From: Gymnothorax reevesii
Taxonomy: Eukaryota; Chordata; Actinopteri; Anguilliformes; Muraenidae
NCBI GenBank assembly: GCA_029721435.1
Contig: CM056574.1
Span: 71,281,501 to 71,345,500, forward strand
Reading direction: 5' to 3'
DNA length: 64,000 nt
Shown here: in pieces, positions 1 through 12,088 of the stretch
Numbering within the stretch: the first letter of the stretch is position 1
Layout: every line of letters begins with the position of its first letter
Program-made: the position numbers and the translations under genes
Notes under the pieces: generated by a model
What the model saw: the letters and a program-made list of their open reading frames with translations, nothing else
The model's database searches: none
Told to the model about the DNA's origin: nothing

Positions 1-1750
1 GTTGGTTGAATTTGCTTTAATAGTTGCAATCGCGACATGCAACTTCTTGAGGGACTGAGCAATAGATTCACTCCGAGAGCACGCCGGTGCGGTACGGTAC
101 ATTTCGGTACGGCGACTATTATTGATCTGGAAGCGTAATTTCATGCATTCAAATCAGCGTTATTCAAAATTGCACACAGACGTTTCAAATGGTCTTTTAT
201 TTTATTTTATTTAAACAAAACGATCATGAAGCGCCAGTTAAATCACTTGATGAATGGAAAAGGTAGCGCAGACGTATGAGAGCAGTTTGTCATTCATGAA
301 GCGTTGAACTATTTTTGAGTGGCCTAAATTTTTCTGATCTGAATTTACCCCATTATTTAGTCGCCAATAGATCTCACGGAGAGAGAAACCGTAACTTCGA
401 TTGCCAGAGGATTATTGTCAAAATTAGAAAACGTGTTAATAACGGAAAATAACTGAGTACAAGCCAGGAACAATCCTTGACGCAAAGGCATAGTCCGGAC
501 ACCGCCAGTTATCACTTCCAGAGACGCCACCGCACACGCACTTGTCCTCTAATTTCTGCATTTTCAGGAAAACGTTGCGTGTACTTGCAAATATATAAAC
601 GTTTCCTGGTCTAAAGACGAGCTGTAAAAAATGTTCATGATTTTTGCAGATAGGATACTGAAGATATGAGCCAAGAAACCGAGACAGATTTTAGGGCTGC
701 GCAAACGCCGAGCCGCAAGGCAGCATATTTTGATAAGTTGCAACTATTAACAGAGATACGGATCTACTCGTTTACGCACAATCGTCACTGTATTTTCTGT
801 GTTTCGTGCTTTCTCCGTGTTTGGAAGGACTTTCACGTTTAAAGTGTTTGGACTCAGTAGATAACGCGCCGTTACCAGCGAGATTCGGGCCATTATCTTT
901 ACAATGAACACGGTGCACTTCACCTTCTTATAACCTCAGCCATTCAACATTTCGATGCAGCTCTTTGCAAAAATAATCAACTGATTTCACCTCCGATTCA
1001 CCGTCATGATTTTCAGTTTCAGTAACTTTTGATACCGACTCGACTTTAACGTAAACGGTAACCAAATGAAAAGAAGTCTTCAATTGCTCTTCGTTTCATT
1101 TTCCGTCCAAATCTTGTGCATGGCTACAATAGTAACTCTCATTCCCGCGAAATGGATTGTTTGACGGCTAATATTAACCATTCTAGAATCAGTACTGAGG
1201 TTTAGGACGTCAGCCTCCCCTTTGATTGGTCAGAATGGTTACTGTCAGCTCGAGGGAACACACTGGGTGCGCTCGGCTGCGTATGTCTAGTAGATTCATG
1301 CACTGCTCCGAGACATACGCTCATCTTTATTTAACCTGCAGCCCCGGCTGGCTTGCCTTCTGACTACCAAATGTACCCGAAAAGAGGCGATTAATTGGGG
1401 GAAAGGTGGTCTGTGCGACTATTTTAATTCGAAGGTCGCACAGTGTTAATTTTGGTTGCAAATTACTTGGCATTCGTGTTTCCTATTTCAAAATGGGAGG
1501 CAGTATTTGAACTAAGTTTAGCAGTGAGAGGCTAATTGAAATTTTAAAACACGCAGCCACTGCATTCACCACTCTTCCAATGGGGAGAGGTAATGCGTCT
1601 GCATGTGCTGCAGGGTCTTCCGGCAACACAGAGCTGCCCCTGGATGCCTGTCTGTAATTCATGCCGCGGAAAAATATATCGGCGAACCCATGCATGAATC
1701 GGCCGCTGCCGATTCAAGTAAAAAATGAAAATATCGGCCTAATATATCGA
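1..1750. other. no gene recognised (probable tbrg1 intron)
   Basis: No exon or complete repeat could be supported. Two small features stand out: a GGTACGG-rich motif near 91-113, and an A/T-rich stretch near 1680-1750 in which ATCGGC and GCCGAT motifs recur (GAATCGGC, CCGATTC, ATATCGGCC), suggesting an old inverted-repeat transposon remnant. The next tbrg1 exon was looked for on the minus strand and not found. Confidence 0.3.
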
Positions 1751-2118
1751 TCCTTAGAGTGGACAGGTGTCTTTTATACAGGTAATGAGGTGAGGCAGTT
1801 GTATTTGATGTAAAAAATTTGTTGGGATTGGGGGTGCATCTTAAAGAAAGACTAACTGGCTTGTGGGACCCAGAATACTTGCTGTTTGGTAGGGGGTCAA
1901 ATACTTATTTTTCCTCATCAGATGGTTATCAATTTTTATATATTCATATGATGTGATTTTCTGGAATTTTCTTTGTGATTCTCTCTCTCACTGTTAGAAT
2001 GTATATACTAAAATATGTATAAAAATATGTATATATTAAAATTATAGATCGTTGCATTCTTTGTAATTGGGCAAACCTGCAAAATCAGCGAGGGGTCAAA
2101 TACTTATTTCCCCCACTG
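1751..2118 (+). mobile_element. Tc1/mariner-like element, 3' end only
   Basis: The segment has the layout of the 3' end of a common fish Tc1-like family: a CTTTTATACAGGTAATGAG stretch, GGTCAAATACTTATTT repeated at 1894 and 2094, and the outer end ATTTCCCCCACTG at 2106-2118 followed by TA (2119-2120). The transposase part and the other terminal repeat are missing, so it is 5'-truncated. The right end lies exactly at a TA that belongs to the CR1-like fragment starting at 2121, because the intact copy at 41020-43030 reads TAGTATCATC at this point. It therefore inserted into that LINE fragment. The family match is from memory. Confidence 0.75.
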
Positions 2119-2120
2119 TA

Positions 2121-2725
2121 TCATCAGCAAATTTAACCAATCTGCTCTCAATATTACTGTCAAGGTCATTAATGTAGATGAAGAACAGCAGGGGTCCCAA
2201 CACTGATCCTGGAGGACGCCACTCCCCACCATACCTAGCTCAGATGAGATACCACTCACCACCACTCTTTGTGTTCTTTCCTGTAACCAGTTTTGAATAC
2301 ACTCCAGAATACCTCCTGTAACTCTAATGGAGCTCAATTTAAAAATTAGCCTCTTATGTGGTACTGTATCGAATGCTTTCTGAAAATCCAAGTACATGAT
2401 GTCATAAATCCTGCTCTGGTCATAAGTCCTGGTGGCCTCTTCAAAAAAATCCAGACGGTTTGTCAGGCATGACCTTCCCTTGCATAAACCATGTTGGCTA
2501 TCCCTCAATATTCTGTTCCGTACAAGAAATAAGTCCAGCTAATCTTTTATGATAGATTCCAATATTTTGCACGCAATGCAATTTAAACTGACTGACCTGT
2601 AATTTCCTGGCTCGGTACGATCCCCTTTCTTATATATTGGTATAATATTGCCCTGTTTCCTATTGTTTGGTATTTCTCCAGTTGCTAAAGACCGCCTGAA
2701 GATGGTGGATAGCGGCTTAACCCCT
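2121..2725 (-). pseudogene. CR1-like LINE fragment, reverse transcriptase core
   Basis: A minus-strand fragment of a non-LTR retrotransposon reverse transcriptase. The translation from about 2508 down contains DSQHGLCKGRSCLTN, YLDFQKAFDTVPHKRL and WLQERTQRVVV, characteristic of the CR1/Rex/L3 group. In functional members the stretch between FQKAFD and the later YADD-type box forms part of the polymerase fold; here the fragment ends before the YADD box, where the Tc1 end at 2118 interrupts it. It matches about 41893-42493 of the longer copy downstream. Frameshifts after GSGVLQDQ and truncation at both ends make it non-functional. Confidence 0.85.
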
Positions 2726-2860
2726 TTGTGCAGAAGCCAAATCTGGCTTTTTAGGTGTTACCTGATTTAAGGCTTTATAATTCAAGATTGCAGCTTCACA
2801 GACAGAAAAACTTTGGCTCAATTGAGTCTAGACACTTGAAGCATTTAGGCTCCCATAGTA

Positions 2861-4453
2861 CAAAACCCAAAACCAGTGAAGTTGGCACGTTATGTAAATC
2901 GTAGATAAAAACAGAATACAATGATTTGCAAATCCTTTATATTCAATTGAATACACTGCCAAGACAAGATGTTTAATATTCAAACTGAGAAACTTTATTT
3001 TTTTTGCAAATAATCCTTACCTTAGAATTTAAAGGCAGCAACACCTTGCAAAAAAGTTGGCACAGGGGCCTTTTTACCACTGTGTCACATCGCCTTTCCT
3101 TTTAAGGACATTCAGTAAACGTTTGGGAATTGAGGAGACCAACTTTTGAAGCTTTTCAGATGGAACTCATTCTTGCTTGATGTACAGCTTAAGTTGTTCA
3201 ACAGTCCAGGGTCTCCGTTGTCGCATTTTACGCTTCATAATGTGCCACACATTTTCAATGGGAGACAGGTCTGGACTACAGGCAGGCCAATCTAGTACCC
3301 GCACTCTTTTACTATGGAGCCATGCTGTTGTAACACGTGCAGAATGTGGCTTGGCATTGTCTTGCTGAAATAAGCAGGGGCGTCCATGAAAAAGAGGTTG
3401 CTTGGATGGCAACATATGTTGCTCCAAAACCTGTATGTACCTTTCAGCATTAATGGTGCCTTCACATATGTGTAAGTTGCCCATGCCTTGGGCACTAATA
3501 CACCCCCATACCATCACAGATGCTGGCTTTTGAACTTTGCGCCTATAACAGTCCGGATGGTTCTTTTCCTCTTTGGTCCGGAGGACACGACGTCCACAGT
3601 TTCCAAAAACAATTTGAAATGTGGACTCCTCAGACCACAGAACACTTTTCCACTTTGCATCAGTCCATCTTAGATGAGCTTGGGCCCAGCGAAGCCGGCG
3701 GCGTTTCTGGGTGCTGTTGATAAATGGCTTTCGCTTTGCATTGTAGAGTTTTACCTTGCACTTGCAGATGTGGCGACGAACTGTAGTTACCGACAGTGGT
3801 TTTCTGAAGTGTTCCTGAGCCCATGTGGTGATGTCCTTTACAAACTGATGTCGGTTTTTGATGCAGTACCGCCTGAGGGATCAAAAGTCACGGGCATTCA
3901 ATGTTGGTTTTCGGCCTTGTCGCTTACGGGCAGTGATTTCTCCAGATTCTCTGAACCTTTTGACGATATTACGGACCGTAGATGATGAAATCCCTAAATT
4001 TCTTACAATAGCTCGTTGAGGAATGTTGTTTTTAAACTGTTTGACAATCAGCTCACGCATTTGTTCACTAGGTGGTGACCCTCGCCCCATCCTTGTTTGT
4101 GAATGACTGAGCATTTCAGGGAAGTTGCTTTTATACCCAATCATGGCACCCACCTGTTCCCAATTAGCCCAATCACCTGTGGGATGTTCCAAATAAGTGT
4201 TTGACGAGCATTCCTCAACTCTCTCAGTCTTTTTTGCCACTTGTGCCAGCTTTTTTGAAACATGTTGCAGGCATCAAATTCCAAATGAGCTAATATTTGC
4301 AAAAAATTACAAAGTTTACCTGTTCGAACATTAAGTAACTTGTCTTTGCAGTGTATTCAATTGAATATAGGTAGAAAAGGATTTGCAAATCATTGTATTC
4401 TGTTTTTATTTACGATTTACACAACGTGCCAACTTCACTGGTTTTGGGTTTTG
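2861..4453 (-). mobile_element. complete Tc1-like transposon with TA target duplication
   Basis: A 1593-bp element. The outer ends are perfect inverted copies (CAAAACCCAAAACCAG at 2861 and its complement ending at 4453), each flanked by TA (2859-2860 and 4454-4455), the Tc1/mariner footprint. Similarity between the terminal repeats extends inward for roughly 150 bp with a few substitutions and one 7-bp difference. The transposase pseudogene is on the minus strand at 3074-4090. Intact ends, both TA duplicates and only two nonsense codons suggest a comparatively recent insertion. Confidence 0.93.
3074..4090 (-). pseudogene. Tc1-like DD34E transposase with two in-frame stop codons
   Basis: From ATG at 4090 to TAA at 3074-3076 there are 339 codons in one frame without frameshift, the normal Tc1 transposase length (about 340 residues). 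Order: an N-terminal paired-like helix-turn-helix (SEQMRELIVKQF, then ISSSTVRNIVKRF), a basic GRKP motif, a second HTH, then the RNase H-fold catalytic core with VWGCIS, FQQDNAKPH and SPIENVWHIMK. The second Asp and the Glu are 34 residues apart (DD34E). TGA codons interrupt at 3881-3883 and 3167-3169; both are one transition from a sense codon (CGA and TGG). At the first catalytic position the sequence reads WSEES where the family normally has D-E-S, so the first Asp also appears lost. The enzyme would cut and paste the element at TA sites. Confidence 0.92.
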
Positions 4454-4941
4454 TATATATTAATTTCATGATAAACTGGAAAAATATTCAAACTAGGCCT
4501 ACGCTGTTGGGGGCCGACAGCAAGGGGTGTATCTCCAAAATCTCCCATTCCTCAAAGCCCCCTGTATTAGATTCCCCTTTACTAAACCTACAATATGAGG
4601 CAAATTTCAGGTCTGTGTAAGTAATTGTTCCAGAGATATGGTTAAAAAACAGATTTTTTCAATATAAAGCAATATAAAAAATATGAAGTGGCGCGAAACC
4701 ATGATATCCCGAAACTCGTATACTCGAAACTAGGGGATATAATTAAACAGGATTTATTGAATAAAATTATGCTTCTAGCAAATCATTTGAAATTATTCTA
4801 AATCAAAGTAGTGCACTCGGACAATGTCACGTCATTGACCCATGTGACAATGAATATGAATACGATACATTGACTGAATTTATAAGGTACGTTGGCGTAA
4901 GTGACAGCCAGCTTCAGTAATCACTGTTTGCCAAGCATTAA

Positions 4942-6086
4942 AGCTGGAGTATGCAATCTTGGAACAGCAAGCAAGATTTGAATGTAGTCTCACCTCTAAA
5001 CCCACCCCCTCTCCTCAAGTCCCTGACCAAAGCCAAGCCCCCTGATTCACATGCATGAGCGCAAGTCTCACATCCTGTTACCCGGATGCAGTGTCGTAAG
5101 TCTGAATCGTCAGCAGAGCTGTGTGAACGCAAGGTGCAAACCCAGCGAAATAATAAAAATAACATTTTACCCTCAACAAGTATCCTATGAATGTGGCCTC
5201 AGGTCAAATAGAGTTACGGCATATTATGTATAAAACACAGCTAGCCCCTGAGCTAGCTGTAGCACTAGAAACAAGAGAATGTCAGCCACGAGCACAAGGT
5301 TTGTAACATGAGATACTCTCAATGTAGTCTTAATGTAACCATTGACGTCTTGCATATGAAGCTATATGGCATTTCAGATACATCTGTGGTGATTTACGAT
5401 GTATCTACCAGCCACCCACTTGCATTAGCAAACAACTCCCGACAAAGTTATTATTGAGCCGAGCTTGCAACGCCTATCTGCTACAAGTCTAGCCAGCTTT
5501 TTCCCTATGGTTTTTGCAGCTAATATGACAGCATTCTCTGGTGACAGTCAGCGACAACAGCATCCACCAAGGAAAAAGCACATAACTGTTTATTTTTAAC
5601 CATATTAACATAGTGAGAAAGGTGAACAAAAAAATTCTCATGCTGGAATGCTAAGTAGACAAGAACGCAACTGTCTCAAACTGCAAATTCAGCTTACCGT
5701 GTCTTCGCGTTCTTGGAAATTTATACTCCCGTTCTGAACTTCAAGTTTGAACTCACAAATAAGGTAGTCCGTGAGAAATAGCAGTGCTTATGCCGGCTAG
5801 CGTTTGTCCAGCTGTAAAGAAACACCCACAACTAGGCTACACAGCTGATTGAATTGCGTGTGCACAAGAAATGACTGTCATCGTCAGTCACTCTTCCTGG
5901 CTCTGATTGGTTATTTTGTCCCTGTCGCAGTGAAATCTTGCAGAAGAAATTAGAAGCAATAGATAGAGCCAGATGACTCTGATATTCTCAAAGATCATCT
6001 GACTCACATCCCACTGTCAGGTCATAGCAACAGTTTTAACAAATATGACAAAAAGTGATTTTTTTGAAAAATCGCATACTCCAGCA
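4942..6086. mobile_element. TTAA-flanked non-autonomous DNA transposon
   Basis: TTAA sits at 4938-4941 and 6087-6090. Just inside, the left end reads AGCTGGAGTATGC and the right end is its inverse with one mismatch (TGCTGGAGTATGC on the other strand). A TTAA target plus short terminal inverted repeats is the piggyBac or Kolobok footprint; ends beginning with purines rather than CCC favour Kolobok. The 1145-bp interior holds no convincing transposase, so it was probably mobilised in trans. Confidence 0.7.
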
Positions 6087-6090
6087 TTAA

Positions 6091-7194
6091 CATTAGCTTT
6101 CATTACATTAGGCTCTGTGATGTTAGAGCATAGCTATATTTTATGGATGATCACTCCAGCAGTTTGTGCCCGAGACAGAATATGATAAATTAGATGTGTT
6201 GTCACACTTCATTGTTGACTTGATGGCTTGAATCCACAAACTTATTACCCATCATAATCCATAATCTCTCACCTTTTTATTGTCAGTTAACATAAATGTA
6301 CTGAATGGAGCTGGCAGTCGGGTCAGGGTGGTAACTTAATTTGAAACTCGGTTATAAATTGATGGTAGGAGGAGAATGAGCAATGTTAAACTGAAAATAA
6401 AGCTCATCAAATTTCTAAAGTAACGTAGCGAGTTCACATAACAGGTGTTTGTGGCAACATAAGTTCAGTGCGCTTTCTCTGGAGGTGGGGGGGGGTTTAA
6501 GACTTCCGTTGCATGGACCTCCACTTGTCAAAATAGCAGTACAAGCGCTGTTTATCGGTGCCGCCGGTCATTGGTTGCAAAACTCATAGCGAATGGCGAA
6601 GACGGAAGATTTGCATTATGGCTAATTACTAAACAATTGATTTTCGAGTATTGTACCGATGTGGTCAGCAGGAGTTCTTACGAATGGAACAGGACTGGAG
6701 GGTACCTTGTAGCAGATTGCTGTGTTTGTCTGGAGGAGGAATTATATGATGAAGAGTCTTTTTTTGAGATTTTGAAGAACAATAGAGTATATATTACTAA
6801 TGGCCAGCTAGCTAGCTGTTTTTCAGCTGTTTTTTAATTTTAAGTTTACCATTGCTATGACGATCACAGTGCTTGTTTGCCATGTTGGTTAATAAGAGTA
6901 ACCGTTAGCTTTTGCTAAAAATACTAAAATGGTGGCATTTTTGCTCAATGTGGGGATGAAATATAATATTTATACCATATTCGAATAAACAGAATGGTTA
7001 GGTATTCACTTGCTTAAAATACAAACAGCTCAAAGACTTCAATAAATTCCCTGCTACGTTTATTGCACCGATTCTATTAAATCTCGGGTAGCATATTGCC
7101 TGCTTCTTGATAGTGGAATGTCTGTTTAGTTAAAATAAGGTATATTTCAGATATTTCTGTTTCATTAAGTTATACTTGCTCCTTTCCACTTGGG
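6091..7194. other. no gene recognised
   Basis: A/T-rich intronic sequence with a G-run at 6485-6495. An 88-codon open frame at 6571-6837 shows no recognisable domain and no homologue that I know; it is treated as chance. Confidence 0.3.
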
Positions 7195-7556
7195 CGTGGA
7201 AATCGTTTATAGCTACAAGCCTCCTTTTTGCTTCGGGTCCTCAGAGCTGCTAGCTTTCCATTGGAGGATGAACGTTCTGACCGCAAAATAAGAAGTTCCT
7301 TTAACAAGAGCACCGCCTATCGGCGAATAGTCCCCTACTGGTGTATGCATATTATATTTCCTAAAAAGCAGGTCAAAGTGACCTGAATAGGGTACATGAC
7401 ACACCCTCTCCCCAAGATGCATCCACACTCCAACTTTGATGTTGCTAGGTCATACGGTATCGAAGTTATGGAGCAGACACGAATGCGGACGGACGGACTG
7501 ACAGACAGATGGAGTGCAATCCTATAGTCCCCTCCGTTTCCGGTAGGGGACTAATA
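7195..7556 (+). repeat. dispersed repeat ending in GACG-rich tract and stem-loop
   Basis: The sequence runs through GGTCATACGGTATCGAAG to a run of GGACGGACGGACTGACAGACAG near 7489-7510 and ends in a stem-loop, TAGTCCCC...GGGGACTA (about 7526-7553). The same design (GACGGAC or CACACGGACGG tract followed by a C/G-stem hairpin) recurs near 30895-31000, 32195-32275 and 61415-61470, suggesting related repeats. The 71-codon minus-strand frame across it is not a gene. Confidence 0.55.
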
Positions 7557-8666
7557 AGCACGTTAGCCAGTTGATTGGGCTCTGAAGAGAAATGGACTAA
7601 ATTCTAAACTTTATCATGGAGACAAGGTACGTTTTTTGTTCAGAGAGGTTAAGGGTGACCATTGATGTCCATCTGCGCCTATACTGATAAGCTCATATTA
7701 AATTTTGCTCGAAAATCATTCATTAATTTGAACTTCATTCGTCAAAAGTTGATTTGTGTTAAAATTGCACACTGTCAAATCATAAAACAATCAATATTTC
7801 AGGGGTCTGACAGCGTGGGGAGCCACCTGGAGAGCTGTCTTATTTAGTTCATAAAGAGTAGATAATTTTGAACATCATTGTCAGATGAATCACACTTGGG
7901 GTCAAGTGTTATGATCCCAGAAATGAATTGTTTTAACTCCAAACCATTTTGCAATTCTCAGTATTGTATTTTTTTTTTTCATAATTTCATTGCTGAATTT
8001 ACAAGGAGATTTTTTTTGTTTGGAGCAATTCGAAGAAAATGTGATGGAATTCTATATGCTACAAGTGTCTTCTTTCATTTAAGCCGTTTCCTCCTCTCGT
8101 AGGCCAAATCTTTAAAGGAGGAGACCACGCCTCGGCAAAGTATATTTCAGAGGGAAGTAGAATCCTTGAAGAGTCGAAAACGTGAAGTTTCATAAATTTT
8201 TATTTGAGAATAATCCACACACATTTTAAAACCGGCAAGTCTTCAAATCGGCGTTAATATCAGGAGGCAGACGTTTTTACCTGGGGAATCTATGGCTGCA
8301 TTCGGAATGCACACTTGTGCACTCGCTCACTCACTCACTATATTGTTTTCAATGTAGAACATTCACTACATAGTGCCCTATACAGTGGGTGAGTGTGTAT
8401 TTCAAACGCATTATCCAATCAAACGCCAGTGCTTGTGGCATCAGTTATTCTCTTTTGTAACGTCAGTTGTTCTCTTTCCTTTCATCCCGGCCTTCAGTAA
8501 GCTTCACCCTTTACGGCTTGACTGCCCTGTAAGAGCTCATAAGCGGTTTTTATATAAGCTAGTATGATTAACAATCAAACAATTTATCGACGGAGCGACC
8601 AAGACCAATACATGACTTATAATTAGAAATGATAATAAAAAGGTGAATTCCCTTTGCCTGCATTTA

Positions 8667-8890
8667 CAACCCCAATTCCAAAATAGTTGGGACAAAGTGC
8701 AAGTTGTGAATAAAATCAAAACGCAATGACTTTCAAATCACACCAGCCAACGGAACAGAGATAACATAGCAAATGTTGAAACTGAGAAATTTCACAATTT
8801 TATCCACAAAATGAGCTCATTTCAAATTTGATGGCTGCTTCAGGTCTCAAAAAAGTTGGCACAGGGTCTTGTTTACCATGGTGTAGCATC
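8667..8890 (+). mobile_element. Tc1-like terminal fragment
   Basis: Begins CAACCCCAATTCCAAAATAG just after a TA (8665-8666) and continues through TTGGGACAAAGTG and TGAATAAAATCAAAACG to CTCAAAAAAGTTGGCACAGG. It matches the inverted right end of the Tc1 copy at 35655-36937 over about 220 bp, so it is one end of the same family. No transposase or opposite end is present. Confidence 0.75.
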
Positions 8891-9200
8891 CCATACTGTC
8901 GCCATGCAACCAAAATCGATGTCATATTTGAAGTATAACACGTCCATACCAAATATGAAAGGAATCGGTCAAAAATTAAAGCCTGTAGAGCGTCCACAAG
9001 GAAGTGTCTATGGATGCAGATGTGGCAGAGACGACGAGCACGTCATAGTACCCACCCGATTTCGTCCAGGGGCTACAACTAACTTTTTATTCAGTGCGCA
9101 ACTGCACAATCACATTGATCCATTTATCCATGCCAGGAATGATGAACACAATGAATTGTTTTACCATCTGTTCAAAGCACAAAGCAACAAACTAAGTTAA
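8891..9200 (+). repeat. possible dispersed-repeat remnant
   Basis: The text (CCAAATATGAAAGGAATCGG, CCCACCCGATTTCGTCCAGG) resembles the pre-hairpin part of the stem-loop repeats elsewhere in the window, but there is no clean stem. A 114-codon frame (8856-9200) starts inside the neighbouring Tc1 end and is judged spurious. Confidence 0.3.
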
Positions 9201-10075
9201 TTCAGGCCTCATTAAGAGGTTAGACAAAATGTAAGCAAGCTCAGCTGTAACCTTTAGGCTTGCTATGCTCTGTCAATGGTGGTCAATGCTCACTGCTTAA
9301 AAACACCTCTGTATTCACCAATCCAGTCTACAGTGTAACCCGAAAGTTTCCAAACTAATACAGGGTCAGCTATTTTATTACAAGCTTAAGTATACTACAT
9401 TATGCATATGGGTGAAAACAAACCAAAAAAAACAAACAATCCCAATGAAGTGGTCTATCTCTGTACATGCATTTTGGGGAAATTTATCTCATATTTATTC
9501 AATTTTTGCTGTTTGACATTTGTACTGATGTACATTAATAATTAAGACTTAATTAATTTAAAACTTGTCAGTTAATCAATCGATATTTTTGCTGTAGTAT
9601 TCTGCTATAATTGATAATGAGTGAAAGAATCAAATGACTAAATTTCAAGCCGATATTGCTTACTAATTAGGCAAAATGATAAAACTTAAGTGTAAAAATT
9701 AATTTATTATTATTAATACCCATAATGCAAAGCCCAAAATCAAACCAGTTCTGTCTTAATCGGATCTAAAGGCAAAGAACATATGAAAAAGATCTATAAA
9801 AGATCTTGAGTTTTTGAGTTATGTTCACGCAAAGGATTGGTGGCAGACGCAACTGCAATGATGATTATATGATATCGACTTGCATGAATGAAAGAATCAA
9901 ATGGCAAAATTTCAAGTTGATATTGCTTATGTATCTGGCTATGATACAAGTCAGGTTTTCCATAAAATTAACGAATCAATGATTAATTATTTTTAACGAA
10001 ATTCCTAGTTTACTGACTACTACACTAGCCAACTGCCTGGGCTAATGCACGCGAGGGATGAGCAGGACAACACAC
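9201..10075. other. no gene recognised (intron beside tbrg1 exon)
   Basis: A/T-rich sequence with two copies of a short phrase (AAATTTCAAG...GATATTGCTTA near 9640 and near 9907), probably an old internal duplication. Nothing else is supported. Confidence 0.3.
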
Positions 10076-10146
10076 CTTCGCTCCTCCTTGGCTCTGACAA
10101 ACTTCTCCTCCAGGTGGGCCACCTCATCACTGAGAGCGGCATTCTC
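10076..10146 (-). CDS. tbrg1: tbrg1 coding exon (coiled-coil segment)
   Basis: A 71-nt minus-strand exon with acceptor CCTCTAG|GAG and donor CGAAG|GTGTGT. It encodes ENAALSDEVAHLEEKF followed by VRAKEERR, a heptad-like coiled coil that in TBRG1 directly follows the KYRLKYLRL segment (human, as I recall it, ENAAICDEIARLEEKFLKAKEERRYLL). The upstream exon ends after a Phe codon in phase 0 and this exon begins in phase 0. It ends two bases into an Arg codon, so the next exon must begin with the third base. That next exon is not recognisable in 1-10075 and probably lies beyond the left edge. The fit of sequence, order, strand and phase with 50967-51203 makes a real split gene much more likely than two chance fragments. 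Confidence 0.85.
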
Positions 10147-10149
10147 CTA

Positions 10150-12088
10150 GAGGCAACAGAAAACCGAGGTCACAAGCGTCAAGGCTTATTCAGCAGGCAT
10201 TTTTATCTAGAGGTGAGCACAATTAACAAGAAACTTGAAAATCCAACATCCAAGTGGATTCTGCAGTTCTTATTATAATGCATGAATTAATGCAGGATGT
10301 ATCATGAATTCCTGTTGCTCATCATTAACTAATGATGAAGTCATTATTCCTTTTTGTGATAAGTATGCACTTAATACATCATCAGTTAAGGGATGTTAAT
10401 TCACTTAATTCACACGTTGACTACTTTTGCACCCAAATTAGCAGGATTTCTTGGAAACACATTAATTAATGTACAAATAATATGCTTAAGTAAGAACTGT
10501 TGATGGTGATTTAATGTATGGGAGTCGGGGGGAACCCAAATAGTAATAATAGTAAAATAACAACAACAACGACAATAATAATAATAATAATAATAATAAT
10601 AATTTCCGCTCACCCTGAAATATGTGAGTGCTGGCATTTTGTTACTGCGCACAAAAAAAAAGTTGATTTTTTATTCTCAACCATAGGATTGCTTGAGTTG
10701 GGTTTTTATGGATTGTTTTCTGAAATATTGGGTAATTTGGTCTAACCCTGCTATTGTCATAGACAGAGGTATGTGCCTGTTCTTCGCGCGTTTCACACTC
10801 GGAGCTCCCCCAATGAAGAAAAATCAGCAACGGGAAGTTACCCGACAAATATTTAAGTATTTTATATTTTAATAGTCTACATTACATCATTTTACGGAAA
10901 ATGTAATGCAAAGGTAAACAAAGGTTGCATTATGTATGCATCAGATCGAATTTGACAAAACTGTAGTTTGCCGTCATTTTTTTAGCTAGCTAACTTTGCA
11001 TAAGCATCAGTTAAATGCCAGCTGAAATAATGGGTAGCGCTTACTGAGTCAAGTGTTGTAAGGGTATGTTAGCAACTTAAATGTGTATAATTTAACGTGG
11101 GTTTATTTTTGCTGGGTAATGGAATAGTCAAAATGAGGTTTTTTTTTAACAAGGTAGCTGGCCAGCTAGGTGCTTCAGTTTGCTCCTTCCCATTGATAAA
11201 AAGCATTGGTGCTGCCACAGTTAGCTCACTCACGCTGTAGAGTAGGTAACGATAACCATAGCTTAGCTATCGTTGTCTTTTGACAGAGGTGACGTTTGAA
11301 AAGGTAATATAAATGGACCAGCGTGTCCTGACCTTAGCGTTAGTTACTGGTAATATCCTGGCTAAATTATGGCTAGCTGCCTTCATGTAATTGCTTGACC
11401 TTACTGCTGCTTGTAAGAGGATGAATGGAAGCTAACGTTTGCTAACATTAAGGAAAATATAGCCAATGCAATTAGATCAGAAATCTCCTGTCATGCTAAC
11501 TGCATTTGGCGTATGTCAGACTATTTAGCATAAATGTTATGTTACTGTCATTGGTTTGTTCAAACAGAGTGATTTTAGCAGGGCTGGCCAATTAAATTTG
11601 ATATTTATATTGATGGAACAATGTGTTATTGAGGGATTGTGCTAATGCGACGATTGTTTGAGTAAGTAGTCTCCAGAGCGCTGGTTTTTTTTTTTTTACA
11701 GTAAATTAAGGGACAGGCAGCTAGTGGATCATGGAGAGATGTCTGCGAATTGAGACAAAAATATAATCGAGCAGAAAGTACACAAACTTGCATAGTGCAC
11801 CTTTAAAAGTTTCATAAACAATTCAAAATGGTAGCAAGCCAGCAAATGCAAAAAAAAAAGGGTGTGGCTTGTATGGATTGATTGGTCTTGACCCACAGAA
11901 TCTAAAAAAAAAGAATTCTGTATCTACAACCTATGGTTTAGAAGTTATTGCCCAAGTCATATTGTACCTCTTTTTTTAGCACCGCCCTATGGCCAATCAA
12001 AGTAATTTTAATAAAAATGATTCTTTTCCGCATCTTAAACAACAAAATAAAGTTTGATGATGACAAGTGACCGCTAAAGTGAGTATAA
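10150..12088. other. intron start, no element resolved
   Basis: Contains an (ATA)n microsatellite at about 10574-10603, a T-run near 11687-11697 and many GCTAGCTAG-type words common in fish introns. No exon or bounded transposon was identified. Confidence 0.3.
10574..10603. repeat. (AAT)n microsatellite
   Basis: About ten consecutive AAT units, preceded by an imperfect CAA/GAC tract. Confidence 0.95.

Noticed and set aside
7489..7556. Helitron 3' end
   Set aside because: A hairpin is present, but no CTRR end follows it and there is no A-T target pair; the other hairpin repeats likewise lack it.
8856..9200. 114-codon frame
   Set aside because: Starts within a Tc1 terminal fragment and crosses into repeat-like sequence; no known domain.
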